This document shows positions 31,537 to 38,289 of a stretch of 38,289 bases of DNA, piece by piece. The notes below the pieces were generated by a model. It was not told the DNA's origin. It searched no databases and saw only the letters and a program-made list of their open reading frames with translations. The stretch's first letter is position 1. Every line of letters starts with the position of its first letter. The position numbers and the translations under genes are program-made. Source of the DNA: Betaproteobacteria bacterium. GTDB lineage: Bacteria; Pseudomonadota; Gammaproteobacteria; Burkholderiales; CAIKXV01. The stretch covers positions 1-38,289 of the forward strand of contig CANGYF010000026.1 in the NCBI GenBank assembly GCA_947458265.1, given 5' to 3'.

Positions 31537-32505
31537 TTGACCTCCCCGACCGACGCAGCCCGAACCGCGCTCCGGCGCCTGTCCGAGCTCGGACTACCGC
31601 CCACGCCCGACAACTTCCAGCGCTTCTACGCGGAGGCTGGCGGCGAAGGTTCGACCGCGGCTGACGCCCCGGCAGCACCGGCAGCCCCGGCAGAACCGCC
31701 CGTCGCCAATAGCGAGGCCGAGGTCCTGATGGACGCCGTACGCCAGTTCGCCGAGGAACTGGCAGAGACCACCGGAAGCCTCGCCGAGGACATCGGCCAG
31801 CACAACGCAGACCTGCTGAAGACGATGGCAGCGGCAACACCCCCACCATCGTCGCTCACGCCACAGGTGGCCACGCTGCTCTCCAGCGTGCTGTCGATCA
31901 CCTCCACCATTCATTCTACCGTACAGGCCTCGCATGCCGAACTGATGCGGGCACGCGAGGAAATCGACGACCTGCGCCGCGACCTGAAACAGAGCCGAGA
32001 CTGGCTGCTGCAGGACCCGCTGACCGGCATGCAGAACCGGCGCGGGATGGACTCGACGCTCTTTCACGAGGTCGCGCGCGCGCGCCGCAGCGGTACGCCG
32101 CTGTCGATCGCCATGCTCGACATCGACCACTTCAAGCAGCTCAACGACAGCCACGGCCACCACGCCGGCGACCGCGCGCTGATGCACCTGTCAGAGGTCG
32201 TCCGCTCGGTGCTGCGCGACAGCGACACGACGGTACGCTACGGCGGCGAGGAGTTCGTGATGATCCTGCCCGAGACCGACCTCAACGGCGCCCGCTTCGT
32301 GGTGGACCGGCTGCGGCTGGTGGTACGCAAGTCACCCCTCATCCACGAAGGCCAGCGGATCCCGCTCAGCCTGTCGGCGGGCATTGCCCAGCTTCAACCG
32401 GCCGAGAACGGGTCGGCGCTGCTGCTGCGCGCCGACCGGGCGACGCTCCAGGCCAAGAGCGAAGGACGGGACCGGGTGGTGGAGTCTGTAGCTGACATGG
32501 GCTGA
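31537..32505 (+). CDS. Diguanylate cyclase (GGDEF domain)
   Basis: 322 aa from a TTG at 31537; no good ribosome site is seen, so the start is uncertain. The N-terminal ~140 residues (PPTPDNFQRFYAEAGG, then a helical Ala-rich region) are like the non-membrane sensory half of other betaproteobacterial cyclases. A coiled coil (HAELMRAREEIDDLRRDLKQ) leads to the GGDEF domain from residue 160 (DPLTGMQNRRGMD). The active site is GGEEF at 236-240, and the inhibitory I-site RDSD is at 227-230, five residues before it. It should make c-di-GMP in the cytosol with product inhibition. Confidence 0.93.
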   Translation: MTSPTDAARTALRRLSELGLPPTPDNFQRFYAEAGGEGSTAADAPAAPAAPAEPPVANSEAEVLMDAVRQFAEELAETTGSLAEDIGQHNADLLKTMAAATPPPSSLTPQVATLLSSVLSITSTIHSTVQASHAELMRAREEIDDLRRDLKQSRDWLLQDPLTGMQNRRGMDSTLFHEVARARRSGTPLSIAMLDIDHFKQLNDSHGHHAGDRALMHLSEVVRSVLRDSDTTVRYGGEEFVMILPETDLNGARFVVDRLRLVVRKSPLIHEGQRIPLSLSAGIAQLQPAENGSALLLRADRATLQAKSEGRDRVVESVADMG

Positions 32506-32543
32506 TCCTTAGTTTCAGTGCCGATCGAAGCTACAGTCACGGC

Positions 32544-33626
32544 ATGCGCACACGCTGCAACCTGATCACCGGCTTCCTTGGCGCCGGCAAGACAACGCTG
32601 ATCCGGCACCTGCTGTCGCAGCGCCCAGAGGGGGAGCGCTGGGCGGTGATCGTGAACGAGTTCGGGGTGGTGGGCATCGACGGCACAACGCTGGCCTCCA
32701 CCGGCGCTGCGGCCTCCGGCATCGAGGTGCGCGAAGTCGCCGGCGGCTGCATCTGCTGCGCGGCCAACGTCCCGCTGAGGGTGGCGATCACCGACGTGCT
32801 GCGCAGGATCCGGCCAGGCAGGCTGCTGGTCGAGCCGTCCGGCCTCGGCCATCCGGCGGCAATCCTGTCTACGCTGGCCGAACCGGGGCTCGCCAGTGCG
32901 CTCTCGATCGGCCCTGTCGTCTGCGTCGTCGATCCGCGCCATGCGCTGCCCGGCGAAGGACCACAGGACCCGCTGGACGACACCTGGCTCGACCAGGTCG
33001 CTCTGGCAGATGTCATCGTGGCCAACAAGCGCGACCTGGTGGACGACGCTCGCCATCGAACGTTCATCGACTGGCTCGACACCCTGTACCCGCCAAGGCA
33101 GGCCGTCGTGTCCACCGTGGAGGGCCAGATGCTGGTGGACCTGCTGGACGCGCCCCGCGCTCCATGGCGGCCAGTGCTTGCAGGCGGCCACGATGCGGGC
33201 ACCGCCGCGGCCCTCGAGCCGCCGGTCGCCGTACGCGGCCTCGGCACCCGCCACGCTGCGACCTCGGGCAACAGCAGCAGCATCGGATGGCTGTTCGACG
33301 ACCCGTCGTGCGAGCGTGCGGTCTTCGATGCCGATCGCATCGACAGACTGATGGTCGGTCTGTCCACGCGGGTAGCTTCGACCGGCGGCAGGTTGCTGCG
33401 CGCGAAGGCGGCCCTGCGCACCGACCATGGCACACGGCTGATCGAGTGGTCTTCAGGGCAGGTACGCAGCAGCCCCCTCTCGTTCACCGGCCCAGCCCGC
33501 TTCGAACTGCTGTTCGACGCGGGCGACAGCGCCAGCAGCCTCCTGCCTGCCGGGATCGCCACGACGCTCGTCAGGCAGATCGAGACAATGCTCGTCGAGG
33601 CCCTCGCCCGCCAAGGGGAGCACTGA
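32544..33626 (+). CDS. CobW/P47K-family GTP-dependent metallochaperone
   Basis: 360 aa. G3E GTPase. The P-loop is GFLGAGKT at 10-17; the metal-binding CxCC is Cys69-Ile-Cys71-Cys72 in VAGGCICCAA; the guanine-specificity motif is VANKRDLVDD. The C-terminal CobW domain (about 235-355) is divergent and lacks a His-rich tail. Members load Zn or Co into client proteins; which metal is not evident, and no zinc-responsive operator is visible in the 38-bp gap before the start. Its stop lies in the hairpin at 33623-33650. Confidence 0.92.
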   Translation: MRTRCNLITGFLGAGKTTLIRHLLSQRPEGERWAVIVNEFGVVGIDGTTLASTGAAASGIEVREVAGGCICCAANVPLRVAITDVLRRIRPGRLLVEPSGLGHPAAILSTLAEPGLASALSIGPVVCVVDPRHALPGEGPQDPLDDTWLDQVALADVIVANKRDLVDDARHRTFIDWLDTLYPPRQAVVSTVEGQMLVDLLDAPRAPWRPVLAGGHDAGTAAALEPPVAVRGLGTRHAATSGNSSSIGWLFDDPSCERAVFDADRIDRLMVGLSTRVASTGGRLLRAKAALRTDHGTRLIEWSSGQVRSSPLSFTGPARFELLFDAGDSASSLLPAGIATTLVRQIETMLVEALARQGEH

Positions 33627-33650
33627 CCGGGGCGCAGCTACCCCGGTCAG
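33623..33650. terminator. Perfect 10-bp hairpin between convergent genes
   Basis: CTGACCGGGG (33623-33632) pairs with CCCCGGTCAG (33641-33650) around an 8-nt loop. It lies between the CobW stop, which is inside the stem (33624-33626), and the TPR gene stop (33659, minus). There is no T-run on either side, so it may work with Rho or as a message-protecting hairpin. Confidence 0.65.
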
Positions 33651-33658
33651 CGAAGGGA

Positions 33659-36049
33659 TCAACCCTTCCCGAGCAGCTTGCGGGCCTCCTCGATGCCGGG
33701 GAACGGCACCTTCGACTCCACCGCCCGCTGCAGCACTTCACGCGCCTCGCGCTCGTCGCCCTTCTTCATGAGCGCCAGGCCCAGGTGGTACTTGTGCAGG
33801 CCTGCAGTCGGATCGCGCTCGACCGCGCGCCGCAGCACACGGATCGCCTGGTCGAGCTGGCCGTTCTTGAAATACACCCAGCCCAGCGTATCGAGGAAGG
33901 CCGCGTTGTCCGAGGTCTCGAACCGGTTGGCGAGGGTCAACGCACGCTTGTGGCTCTCCGGGTCGGTGCGATGGTCGACCAGCAGCGCAGCGAGGTTGTT
34001 CGCCGCAATCTGGTTGTCCGGGCTGCGGCGCAGCACGCCCTCGTAGACCTTGACCGCAGGTTCCCATTCGGCGAACGCCATATGAAACTCGGCCAGCGCC
34101 AGTTGCATGCCGATGTTGTCCGGTACCGCGGCCATGCCGTCCTGCAGCCACTTGATCGCTGCCGGACGCTGGCCCTGCACCGCAGCCAGGCGTGCCAGGT
34201 TCAGGTAAGCCGCCGGCGCCTTGGGGTCGAGCGTGTTGGCCTTGCGGAAGGTGACCTCGGCCTCCTTGAGCATCTTTCGCTGGATCTGCAGCTCACCCTG
34301 CGCGACCAGCAGCGGCACCGACTCCGGCCGAGCGACGACGGCTGCATCCATGCGCGCCGCCGCGGCCGACGGATCGCCCTTCGCCAACAGCGTATTCACG
34401 ACGAGCAGCACCGGCTCGGGCGCGTTCGGCACGATCTTGCCCGCTTCCTCGAACTCGGCGATCGCCCGGTCGAACTGCCTGCGCGCCACGTAGAACTGGC
34501 CAAGGCGGATCAGCACCTGGGGCTGTTTCGGCGCGAGCTGCTTCATCTGGCGCAAGGTCTCTTCCGCACCAGCCTCATTCTTCTGCGCGATCTGGATGCG
34601 CACCTTCAGGTCGCGCGCCTCCAGGCTGTTGGCGTTGACCTTGATCACCTCGTCTACCTGGCGCAGCGCGGCTGGGAAGTCCCCGGAGGATCCCAGGTAT
34701 TCCGCGTATACGAAGCGCAGCTGCGGACGGTTCGGGAACATCTCGACCGCGCGGCCGATGGTGTCACGCGCGAGTTCCGGCTCTTTGTTGATCAAGTGGA
34801 CCCGCGCCAGCGCACCGACGATCGCCGGCGAATCCGGCTGGTCGCGCAGCACTGCGCGCAGGTCGGTGATCGCCGATACCGGGTCGCCACGATCGACTGC
34901 GAACTGAGCGCGCATCAGCAGCGCCTGGTTGTCGCGCGCGTTCTCCTTCAGTACCTCGTCGACCAGCTTCTGCGATTCGTCGCGCTGCCCTGAGGCAAGC
35001 AGCATGCCGGCCAGCTCGACGCGCGCCCGGATGCCGTTAGGCTGCAGCTTGTCGCGCTCGATCACACCTCGATAGACCTTGATCGCTTCGTCGGCCTTGC
35101 CGTTGGTGCGCAGAAAGCGCGCGAGCTGGAACTGCAGCTCGTAGGCACGCGCGTCTTCTGCCACCTGGGCGCGCGCTTCCTTCTCGGCGATCTCCATCGA
35201 CCGGAAGGTCGACATGAACTCGAGCAGCGCGAGCCGCCGCTTCACATCCTTCCTGTCGGCCGCGATCGAATCGCGCAGCACGGCCTCACCTTTGTCCAGC
35301 TCCTTGCCGCGCGCATGGAACGCGGCCAGGTTGTTGCGGTGTTCGGTACGCGCCGGCTCGAGCACGACCACTTCACGCAACTGCCTCTCGGCCGACTCGC
35401 GGTCGTTCATGCGGGTGGCGATGGCCGCACGTACGATGCGCAGCGCGGTGTTCTTCGGCGTCGCCGCGATCGCCTTCTCGAGCACCGCGATTGCCTGCTC
35501 GTTGCTCTGGGTGGCGACATACAGCCCGGCCAGGAAGTTGGCGGTCTCGACCTGGCCCGGGTCCTTGTTCAGGATGGCGGTCGCCTCGGCGATTGCACCT
35601 GGGATGTCCTTCTTCGCCGCGAGCACGGCCGCTTTCAGGTTGCGGGTCTCGAGGTTGTCGGGCGCGAGCTTGGTGATCTCGGCCAGGGTTTCGTCAGCCT
35701 TCGCGATATCGCCGCCGAGCAGGTAGTAGCGGCCGACTCGGGCACGGGCGGCAATGTTGTTCTCGTCGAGTTCGGCGGCGCGCATGAAGTGCTGGAATGC
35801 GCGACGGTAGTCCTCGCCGCCCTTTTCGACGATCAATCCCGCGACGAACATCGCCTCTGAATTCTTCGGGTCGATCTGCATGGCATTGCGGGCCTCGACG
35901 CCGGCGGTGTCGAGCTTGCCAGCCTCGAGCATCGAGCGGCTCTTCTCGAGGTGCGACTGCAGCCGCTCTTCCTTGCCACCGCAGCCAGACATCGACAGCA
36001 CGAGAGCGGCCATGCCTGCCGCCGTTGCGATCTTCAACCGTCCGTCCAT
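33659..36049 (-). CDS. Large TPR-repeat lipoprotein (PrsT-like)
   Basis: 796 aa from the ATG at 36049 (GGAG 7 nt upstream). A lipoprotein signal with lipobox LSMSGC (about residues 18-23) is followed by at least a dozen tetratricopeptide repeats to the C-terminus, for example AYLNLARLAAVQGQRPAAIKW and AAFLDTLGWVYFKNGQLDQA. It resembles the PEP-CTERM/EPS-associated TPR proteins (PrsT) found near exopolysaccharide loci, and it lies next to GDP-fucose genes here. It probably acts as a periplasmic scaffold in polysaccharide export or surface-protein sorting. No exosortase gene is in view, so the PrsT name is tentative. Confidence 0.82.
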   Translation of the reverse strand: MDGRLKIATAAGMAALVLSMSGCGGKEERLQSHLEKSRSMLEAGKLDTAGVEARNAMQIDPKNSEAMFVAGLIVEKGGEDYRRAFQHFMRAAELDENNIAARARVGRYYLLGGDIAKADETLAEITKLAPDNLETRNLKAAVLAAKKDIPGAIAEATAILNKDPGQVETANFLAGLYVATQSNEQAIAVLEKAIAATPKNTALRIVRAAIATRMNDRESAERQLREVVVLEPARTEHRNNLAAFHARGKELDKGEAVLRDSIAADRKDVKRRLALLEFMSTFRSMEIAEKEARAQVAEDARAYELQFQLARFLRTNGKADEAIKVYRGVIERDKLQPNGIRARVELAGMLLASGQRDESQKLVDEVLKENARDNQALLMRAQFAVDRGDPVSAITDLRAVLRDQPDSPAIVGALARVHLINKEPELARDTIGRAVEMFPNRPQLRFVYAEYLGSSGDFPAALRQVDEVIKVNANSLEARDLKVRIQIAQKNEAGAEETLRQMKQLAPKQPQVLIRLGQFYVARRQFDRAIAEFEEAGKIVPNAPEPVLLVVNTLLAKGDPSAAAARMDAAVVARPESVPLLVAQGELQIQRKMLKEAEVTFRKANTLDPKAPAAYLNLARLAAVQGQRPAAIKWLQDGMAAVPDNIGMQLALAEFHMAFAEWEPAVKVYEGVLRRSPDNQIAANNLAALLVDHRTDPESHKRALTLANRFETSDNAAFLDTLGWVYFKNGQLDQAIRVLRRAVERDPTAGLHKYHLGLALMKKGDEREAREVLQRAVESKVPFPGIEEARKLLGKG

Positions 36050-36126
36050 GAGTGACTCCGTAGCGCAATGCGCGTCTGGTGGACCGGCCCACCCGTTGGC
36101 GGCCACAGCCCGAATGCTTCGACTAC

Positions 36127-37089
36127 CTACCGACTGGCACCGGCGAAGCGACCAAGGAAATCCTGGTACGCCAGCCCGATGCCTGCTTCGAGCGACACCC
36201 TGGGTGACCAGCCTGTCGCACGGATCCTGGACACATCCATCAGTTTCCTCGGTGTTCCGTCCGGCTTCGAACGGTCATAGACAAGCTGCCCCCTGAAACC
36301 CACTACCCTGGCTGCGAGTTCGGCCAGCTCACTGATCGTCACATCCTCGCCGCATCCGACGTTGACGAACTCACCCAGCGTCGATGCGGACGCGTTCTCC
36401 AGCAGGAACACGCAGGCGTCGGCCAGGTCGTCGCTGTACAGGAACTCCCTGCGCGGCTGGCCTGAGCCCCAGATTTCGACCGTCGGGAGCCCCGCGACCT
36501 TCGCGTCGTGCATCTTCCGGATCAGGGCCGGGAGCACGTGCGAGTTCTGCAGATCGTAGTTGTCGCCAGGGCCGTACATGTTCGTCGGCATGGCGGCAAT
36601 GTAATCGGTGCCGTACTGGCTGTTGTAGGCCGCGCACAACTTGATCCCGGCGATCTTCGCGATCGCATAGGGTTCGTTCGTCGGCTCGAGCAGGCCGGTG
36701 AGAAGGTGCTCTTCCTTCAGCGGCTGCGGCGCAAGCTTCGGGTAGATGCAGCTCGACCCGAGGAACAGCAGCCGCTGCACGCCGCTGAGGTAGGCGCCAT
36801 GGATCACGTTGTTCTGGATCGCCAGGTTCTCGTAGATGAACTGCGCCCGGTAGGTGTTGTTCGCGACGATTCCACCGACCTTGGCTGCAGCCAGCACCAC
36901 GGCATCCGGCTTCTCGGCCTCGAAGAACGCCTTGACGGCCGCCTGGTCCAGCAGGTCGAGCTCGGCATGGGAGCGCACCACCAGGTTCCGGTACCCGCCC
37001 GCCTCCAGCCGCCGCAGGATGGCCGACCCGACCAGCCCGCGATGGCCGGCGACGTAGATCCGATCCCCGATGGAAAGCAGCTTATTCAT
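36127..37089 (-). CDS. fcl: GDP-L-fucose synthase
   Basis: 320 aa from the ATG at 37089, which overlaps the gmd stop (ATGAATAA). Epimerase/reductase of the SDR family that turns GDP-4-keto-6-deoxymannose into GDP-L-fucose. NADP-binding motif is [17 protein letters not shown]; the catalytic block is [15 protein letters not shown] with the YxxxK in [14 protein letters not shown]; substrate-binding blocks are [19 protein letters not shown] and [17 protein letters not shown]. Length is normal. It is co-transcribed with gmd; the TPR gene lies 77 bp downstream. Confidence 0.96.
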   Translation of the reverse strand: MNKLLSIGDRIYVAGHRGLVGSAILRRLEAGGYRNLVVRSHAELDLLDQAAVKAFFEAEKPDAVVLAAAKVGGIVANNTYRAQFIYENLAIQNNVIHGAYLSGVQRLLFLGSSCIYPKLAPQPLKEEHLLTGLLEPTNEPYAIAKIAGIKLCAAYNSQYGTDYIAAMPTNMYGPGDNYDLQNSHVLPALIRKMHDAKVAGLPTVEIWGSGQPRREFLYSDDLADACVFLLENASASTLGEFVNVGCGEDVTISELAELAARVVGFRGQLVYDRSKPDGTPRKLMDVSRIRATGWSPRVSLEAGIGLAYQDFLGRFAGASR

Positions 37090-38185
37090 TGAACGTGAAC
37101 GCCTTGTAGCCATGCTTCTTGATCAGCTCGTCACGCTCTGCCGAGCGGAGGTCTTCGTGCACCATTTCCTTCACCAGTTCGGCGAACGTGGTGCGCGGCG
37201 TCCAGCCGAGCTTCTCGCGGGCCTTGGTCGCATCGCCGAGCAGCGTTTCCACTTCCGCCGGCCGGAAATACCTGGGATCGACCGCGACGATCCTGCGGCC
37301 CGACCCGTCTAACCCGACCTCGTCGGCGCCCGTGCCCTTCCAGCTGACGGCGATGCCGAGTTCGGCTGCTGCGATCTCGACGAACTCGCGCACGCTGTAC
37401 TGCACGCCGGTCGCGATCACGAAGTCCTCCGCGTTCGGCTGCTGCAGCATCAGCCACTGCATCTCGACGTAGTCACGGGCATGGCCCCAATCCCGCTTCG
37501 AATCCATGTTGCCCAGGTAGAGGCAGTCCTGCAGCCCGAGCTTGATGCGCGCCAGCGCCCGGGTGATCTTGCGCGTGACGAAGGTCTCGCCGCGGATCGG
37601 GGACTCATGGTTGAACAGGATGCCGTTGCAGGCATACATGCCATAGGACTCGCGGTAGTTCACCGTGATCCAGTAGGCGTACAGCTTGGCGACCGCGTAG
37701 GGCGAACGGGGATAGAACGGGGTGGTTTCCTTCTGGGGAATCTCCTGCACCAGGCCATAGAGTTCCGAGGTCGACGCCTGGTAGAAGCGGGTCTTCTTCT
37801 CGAGGCCCAGGATGCGGATCGCCTCGAGCAGGCGCAACGCGCCCAGCGCATCGGAATTCGCCGTGTACTCGGGCTCTTCGAAGGACACGGCCACATGGCT
37901 CTGTGCAGCCAGGTTGTAGAGCTCGTCTGGCTGCACCTGCTGCACGATACGGATCAGACTGGTGGAGTCGGTCAGGTCTCCGTAATGGAGGATGAAGCGG
38001 CGGCTCTCCACGTGCGGATCTTCGTACAGATGGTCGATCCGGTTCGTATTGAACAGGGACGAGCGACGCTTGATGCCGTGGACCGTGTAGCCCTTGTTCA
38101 AGAGAAACTCGGCGAGGTAGGCGCCGTCCTGTCCGGTCACGCCGGTGATCAGCGCGACTTTCCCATTATTCGCTTGCGTAGCCAT
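37082..38185 (-). CDS. gmd: GDP-mannose 4,6-dehydratase
   Basis: 367 aa from the ATG at 38185 (GGGAG upstream); an upstream ATG at 38203 would precede the ribosome site. First step of GDP-L-fucose (and GDP-rhamnose) synthesis from GDP-mannose. Motifs are [36 protein letters not shown], the catalytic Thr/Glu in [10 protein letters not shown], and [15 protein letters not shown] with YxxxK. The C-terminal block is [16 protein letters not shown]. Forms a coupled pair with fcl and probably belongs to an exopolysaccharide or LPS cluster that continues beyond the right edge. Confidence 0.97.
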   Translation of the reverse strand: MATQANNGKVALITGVTGQDGAYLAEFLLNKGYTVHGIKRRSSLFNTNRIDHLYEDPHVESRRFILHYGDLTDSTSLIRIVQQVQPDELYNLAAQSHVAVSFEEPEYTANSDALGALRLLEAIRILGLEKKTRFYQASTSELYGLVQEIPQKETTPFYPRSPYAVAKLYAYWITVNYRESYGMYACNGILFNHESPIRGETFVTRKITRALARIKLGLQDCLYLGNMDSKRDWGHARDYVEMQWLMLQQPNAEDFVIATGVQYSVREFVEIAAAELGIAVSWKGTGADEVGLDGSGRRIVAVDPRYFRPAEVETLLGDATKAREKLGWTPRTTFAELVKEMVHEDLRSAERDELIKKHGYKAFTFNE

Positions 38186-38236
38186 CAATTCTCCCGGGGA
38201 CAATTCATCAATACGGTTGCGCGACTCGGCGCGGCA

Positions 38237-38289
38237 CTAGCCGGCGGTTCGCAATGCTATCAACAGGACACTGAGCGCAGCAGCGGCCG
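38237..38289 (-). CDS. Possible 3' end of an upstream gene, partial
   Basis: On the minus strand a frame open from the window edge reads AAAALSVLLIALRTAG and then stops (TAG at 38239-38237). The composition resembles the end of a membrane segment. Only 16 codons are visible, so this could be chance. If real, it is a membrane protein upstream of gmd in the same direction. Confidence 0.3.
   Translation of the reverse strand, partial: AAAALSVLLIALRTAG

Overview
The window is high-GC DNA from a Gram-negative bacterium, most likely a betaproteobacterium. The reasons are the CorC-Lnt pair, a PilT/PilU-type ATPase, the ribonuclease II-TonB-AroE-MtgA gene order, the Mpl peptidoglycan-recycling ligase next to a Ycf46-type ATPase, and a Bug-type substrate-binding protein. 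The genus cannot be told from the sequence. I see no rRNA, tRNA or CRISPR array.

Layout. 1-2336 (+): the 3' part of corC and all of lnt. 2343-5894 (-): two coupled small hypothetical genes, a strong intrinsic terminator, then a degenerate EAL-type protein and a PilU-like ATPase. 5895-6303: non-coding, with two palindromes and a short direct repeat. 6304-9431 (-): msrP, a COG4315-type lipoprotein and mgtE. 9482-10436: a REP-associated tyrosine transposase (RAYT) between inverted REP-like repeats. 10450-15761 (-): mtgA, aroE, a TonB-family protein, an RNase II-family exonuclease and a YqiA-like esterase. 15947-18929 (+): a tightly overlapping export operon of kelch protein, YtkA-like protein and di-heme cytochrome c peroxidase. 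19037-21482 (-): amidase and amidohydrolase, divergent from a gamma-glutamyltransferase-like gene (21614-23215, +). 23283-28441 (-): a catabolic cluster of alpha/beta hydrolase, XRE-cupin regulator, 3-hydroxyisobutyrate-dehydrogenase-like enzyme, cupin, 2-keto-4-pentenoate-hydratase-like enzyme and Bug receptor. 28588-31436 (-): mpl and a Ycf46-like AAA ATPase. 31537-33626 (+): a diguanylate cyclase and a CobW-type GTPase. 33659-38185 (-): gmd, fcl and a TPR lipoprotein, probably the edge of an exopolysaccharide locus.

The main non-obvious feature is a family of short palindromic repeats, each about 23-25 nt with core GGTCAGA(C/G)A. Fifteen recognisable units lie at six loci, all of them between genes. 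They often form inverted pairs and sometimes supply a gene's stop codon. The RAYT is flanked by a pair of these units that match over 23 nt in inverted orientation, so it is the likely enzyme that mobilised the family. A second good regulatory signal is a sigma70-type promoter at 26460-26489 overlapped by an inverted repeat (GTTAAGTG / CACTTAAC), next to the XRE-cupin regulator gene.
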